Source: Rubricoccus sp963708165
GTDB taxonomy: Bacteria > Bacteroidota > Rhodothermia > Rhodothermales > Rubricoccaceae
NCBI GenBank assembly: GCA_963708165.1
Contig: OY970187.1
Location: forward strand, 1,674,001-1,738,000
DNA: 64,000 nt
Reading direction: 5' to 3'
Below the pieces are notes generated by a model. That model had not been told where the DNA came from. It ran no database searches and was given only the letters and a program-made list of their open reading frames with translations. The position numbers and the translations under genes are program-made. Shown here one piece after another: positions 61,463-64,000 of the stretch. Numbering within the stretch: position 1 is the first letter of the stretch; each line of letters opens with the position of its first letter.

Positions 61463-63569
61463 CTACGTCGCCACCCGGTCCGCCTCTGGCGTCCACCGGC
61501 TCGCCACCAGCATCTCCGCGATAAGCGCCGCCAGCGCGAGGGCGAGCAGCCACGTCCATAGCGGCACACCGCCGGTTTCCTCGCGCTGCGCGAGGGCATC
61601 GAGGCCCGCACCTCCCGCGGCGTCCAATACACGGACCGGCCGGCCGCCAGCGGCTTCGAGGATCTCGGCGGCGGCCTCTGGCGAGAGCGGGGTCGGGTCC
61701 GACTCGCGAGCGTCGCCGTTGACGGCGACGGTGCGTAGCTCGCGCTCGCCCTGAAGCACGCGGTAGAGGCCCGGCTGCGCAGCCTCACCGCCGATCTCGA
61801 GCACGACCGCGCCCGGCACGGTGCGCTGGCTGGGCGTGAGCGCTTCGCCAGAGGCCGAGACGAGCCGCAGCGGCGCGCCGGTCTGGGCGTTCTCGACGCG
61901 GACGGTCCCGCCCTCGCGCGCGTCCAGGCTCGCGCGCTCGGCGACCTCGGTTCCGGCGGCAAGGTAGGACGCCGAGCGGAACAGCAGCGGCACGAACAGG
62001 CCGCGCTCGGGCAGTTCGCTCCACGACGGGTCGGGCGGCACGGTGAGGATCAGGAGCGCGCCATCTCCCACACGCATCTCGTGCAACAGCGGGAGGCCCG
62101 CAGTCGTGCCGAGAAGCGTCTGTCCGCCTCGGGCGCGCAACTGCGCGAGGCGTTGGATCGCGATCTCCTCCAAGCGCGGCCGAGCGTCCTCGAAAACGCC
62201 CGCGAAGATGGGGTGGTCCAGATTTGCATCGGAGAGCCGCGCGACGGTCGCGCCCCCGACCTGGCCTCTGGCGCCATCGAAGCGGCCCGCGCCGAGCGCG
62301 TCGAGCAGGGTGTTGGCGCCACCCCCAGCCACGCCGTCGCCCGCGAAGAGCAGAATGCCGCCGCCCGCACCTGCAAATCGCTGAAGCGCCTGCGCCTCGC
62401 CAGAGGAGATGTCGCGCGGGGCGACGAGAAAGACGGCGTCCAGCGCGTCGAGGTCGGCGCCGGAGAGACCGGCCTCGTCGACTTCGGTCACGGTGAGGGC
62501 GCCGGACTCGGCGGCGACTTCGAGCGCGAGCCGCGCCATATCGGCGCGGGCATCGCCGCCGCTGACGAGCAGCACGCGCGGCGGCGGCGGCACGCGGAGC
62601 GTGAAGTAGCGCGCGTCGTCCCATTCGGCGCCGTCGGGCTCGATGCGCACCTCGCCGCCGAGCCAGCCTCTGGCGGGCGGCGTGACCGTAAACGGAACCG
62701 TCACGGCGCGGCCAGGAACGACATCGGCGGCGGCCTCGGCCACAGGCCTGCCGTCCAGAATCAGGCGGACGGCGATGGTCTCGGGCTCGCCGCCCCACCG
62801 CTGGATCGTGGCCTCGACCTGCACCGGCCGGCCGGGCTCCACGATCTGGCGAGAGCACGCGCACGTCGGTCACGGCCGTGTTGGTGATCGTCTGCCCGCC
62901 GACCGGGATCAGCGTCACGCCGACGTTTTCGGGCAGCCGCGCGCTCGCGCTGTCAGTGAGCGTGGAGGCTTGCAGGTCGGAGAAGATGACGATCTCGCGC
63001 CGCGGGTGCGTGGCGTCCTCCAGGAGCGACGCCGCCCGCGCGACGGTCGCGGTGAGCGCCGCGGCGCCAGAGGCGGGTTCGAGCGCGCCCAGCGCGTCGA
63101 GCGCGGGCTCGGGCGTGAGAAAGCGCGTCGAGAGCACGCCGGGCACGGGCGCCGTCGGCACGATCATACGCTCGTCGCCGCGGCCACTGGCGTCGATGAG
63201 TGCCTCGGCGATCTCGCGCTCCTGGTCCAGCAAACCGCCTCTGGCGTCGCGTAGGCCGGTCGAGAGGCTGTTGTCGACGACGAGGGCGAGCGAGCGCGCG
63301 GAGGTCTCGCCGAAGACGCCGTCCCAGGCGCTCTGGCGCGTCGGCTGCGCAAAGGCGAGAACCAAACAGACAATCGCGAGGATGCGCAGCGCGAGCAGCA
63401 GCCACTGGCGGATGCGCACGCGGCGCATGGACTGCCGCTCTACCTCGCGTAGAAAGCGGAGCGTCGAGAAGTCCACCTCCCGCGGACGGCGGAAGTTGAA
63501 GAGGTGGACGAGGATCGGGATGGCGACCGCGGCCAGCCCGAAGAGGACGAGGGGGTTGAGAAACGTCAC
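61463..63569 (-). pseudogene. BatA-type membrane protein with VWA-like region, frameshifted
   Basis: From ATG 63569 the protein begins FLNPLVLFGLAAVAIPILVHLFNFRRPREVDFSTLRFLREVE, the N-terminal BatA (aerotolerance regulator) domain, followed by a second helix and a VWA-like domain (ALVVDNSLSTG). At about 62846-62850 one base too many shifts the frame after VRVLS. The other frame continues VEPGRPVQVEATIQRWGG, a GATase-like LLVSGGDARADMA region and a C-terminal helix (WTWLLALALAALIAEMLVASRW). The whole is ~700 residues, typical of Bacteroidota. Function in the envelope is unclear. Confidence 0.82.
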
Positions 63570-63636
63570 GCGCGCATGCTACCGACGGGCGGGGGCCTCT
63601 GGCGAAGGAGTGCAACGGCGAGGCACTGCCGTTCGC

Positions 63637-63654
63637 GCCTCTGGCGCCAGAGGC
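63637..63654. repeat. Perfect 18-bp repeat palindrome
   Basis: GCCTCTGGCGCCAGAGGC lies in the 242-bp gap between the BatA start and the T9SS protein gene, with one further copy at 63597. Confidence 0.9.
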
Positions 63655-63714
63655 CGACCACGGAAGGCAACCACCCCATCCCTCTTCCGTCCCGTATCCC
63701 TCGCCATCCCTCCT

Positions 63715-63750
63715 AAAAAACGCGCCCCGCCGGACGAATCCGACGGGGCG
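63715..63750 (-). terminator. Intrinsic terminator of the T9SS-protein gene
   Basis: On the minus strand a 12-bp stem with one mismatch (63723-63750, arms CGCCCCG.CGGA and TCCG.CGGGGCG) is followed within two bases by six T residues (63715-63720). Confidence 0.85.
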
Positions 63751-63811
63751 TGCTCCGGGGAAGACTGTGGCCTCTGGCGGCGAAACGAGCGCGCGCCAGA
63801 GGCGGGGAGGA

Positions 63812-64000
63812 TTAGCGCACGATGGTGATGCGCTGCGTCGCCTGCTCCTCACCGCTGTGCAGGCGCACCACGTAGACGCCCGGCGCAAGGCGCGAGGCGT
63901 CCAGCGTGGCCGTCTGCTGCGATCCGGCCTCGGCCATGCCGTCGAAGACGGTCAGCACGCGCTGGCCGAGCACGTTGTACAGCTCGACCGTGACAGCCGA
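63812..64000 (-). CDS. T9SS type A sorting domain protein, C-terminus only
   Basis: The frame enters from the right edge and ends at 63812. The 62 visible residues include VTVELYNVLGQRVLTVFDG and LDASRLAPGVYVVRLHSGEEQATQRITIVR. This is the type A C-terminal sorting domain that directs secretion by the type IX system, with the conserved YNxLGQ and LxPGxYxxR elements. The N-terminal cargo is outside the window. It ties the organism to Bacteroidota sensu lato. Confidence 0.9.
   Translation of the reverse strand, partial: SAVTVELYNVLGQRVLTVFDGMAEAGSQQTATLDASRLAPGVYVVRLHSGEEQATQRITIVR

Overview
The window is GC-rich, gene-dense bacterial DNA. It is most likely from Bacteroidota sensu lato, and probably a marine Rhodothermota/Rubricoccaceae-type organism (inference). 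Four things point there: a type IX secretion C-terminal sorting domain at the right edge, a BatA-type membrane protein, few Shine-Dalgarno sequences, and -7-like boxes of the form TAnCTTnG shortly upstream of start codons. No phage, IS element or CRISPR array is visible.

The dominant feature is a hyper-iterated 10-mer, GCCTCTGGCG (reverse complement CGCCAGAGGC). It occurs in both orientations, inside genes in all frames and between genes, at about 25 copies in the first 5 kb by eye. Neighbouring copies often fuse into perfect 18-bp palindromes (GCCTCTGGCGCCAGAGGC or CGCCAGAGGCCTCTGGCG). They sit next to stop codons, form at least one intrinsic terminator stem, expand as 15-bp tandem units inside two genes, and add short Ala/Gly/Pro/Glu/Arg-rich insertions to enzymes. 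Known analogues are cyanobacterial HIP1 and DNA uptake sequences of Neisseria and Pasteurellaceae; which, if either, applies is unknown.

Layout. 1-12.9 kb (minus): a truncated lipoprotein, a Nif3-like protein, an endonuclease I lipoprotein coupled to a membrane metzincin-like protein, an RRM protein, a carbamoyltransferase with its SxtJ partner, a PhoD phosphatase, small unknown genes and an RND/MMPL exporter. 12.9-16.3 kb: two parS-like sites flank a MaoC hydratase gene, followed by an M48 protease and recF, suggesting an origin-proximal location. 16.9-24.7 kb (plus): murQ, a secreted unknown, mfd and membrane unknowns. 24.6-34.3 kb (minus): a P-loop kinase, SixA phosphatase, a Pycsar-effector-like membrane protein, a metallophosphoesterase-Omp85 fusion with a beta-propeller partner, and a class A penicillin-binding protein. 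34.6-37.8 kb: Uma2, a sirtuin, a ParDE pair, tRNA-Gln and plsC. 37.9-41.2 kb (plus): a riboflavin operon (unknown gene, ribD, AMIN-like lipoprotein, ribE). 41.3-44.6 kb: a RelE/Phd toxin-antitoxin pair with a palindromic operator, miaB, an unknown gene and a ferredoxin. 44.6-50.4 kb (minus): ROK kinase, CutC, GH92 mannosidase and glycosylasparaginase, a likely N-glycan catabolic operon. 50.6-57.9 kb (plus): a sigma-54-type activator, LptE, a glycosyltransferase, a TPR protein, AnmK, an ABC ATPase and an unknown. 57.9-64 kb (minus): an unknown gene, a CBS protein, HflX, an aspartyl protease pair, a BatA-like protein and the C-terminus of a T9SS-secreted protein.

Functional links: AnmK and MurQ give two consecutive steps of MurNAc recycling; the CutC/GH92/asparaginase/ROK genes fit glycoprotein scavenging; RibD and RibE cover riboflavin steps. 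From about 22.5 kb rightward at least ten otherwise well-conserved genes carry single-base-type frameshifts, while none is seen to the left. That looks more like consensus indel errors than genuine decay, but cannot be decided from sequence alone.
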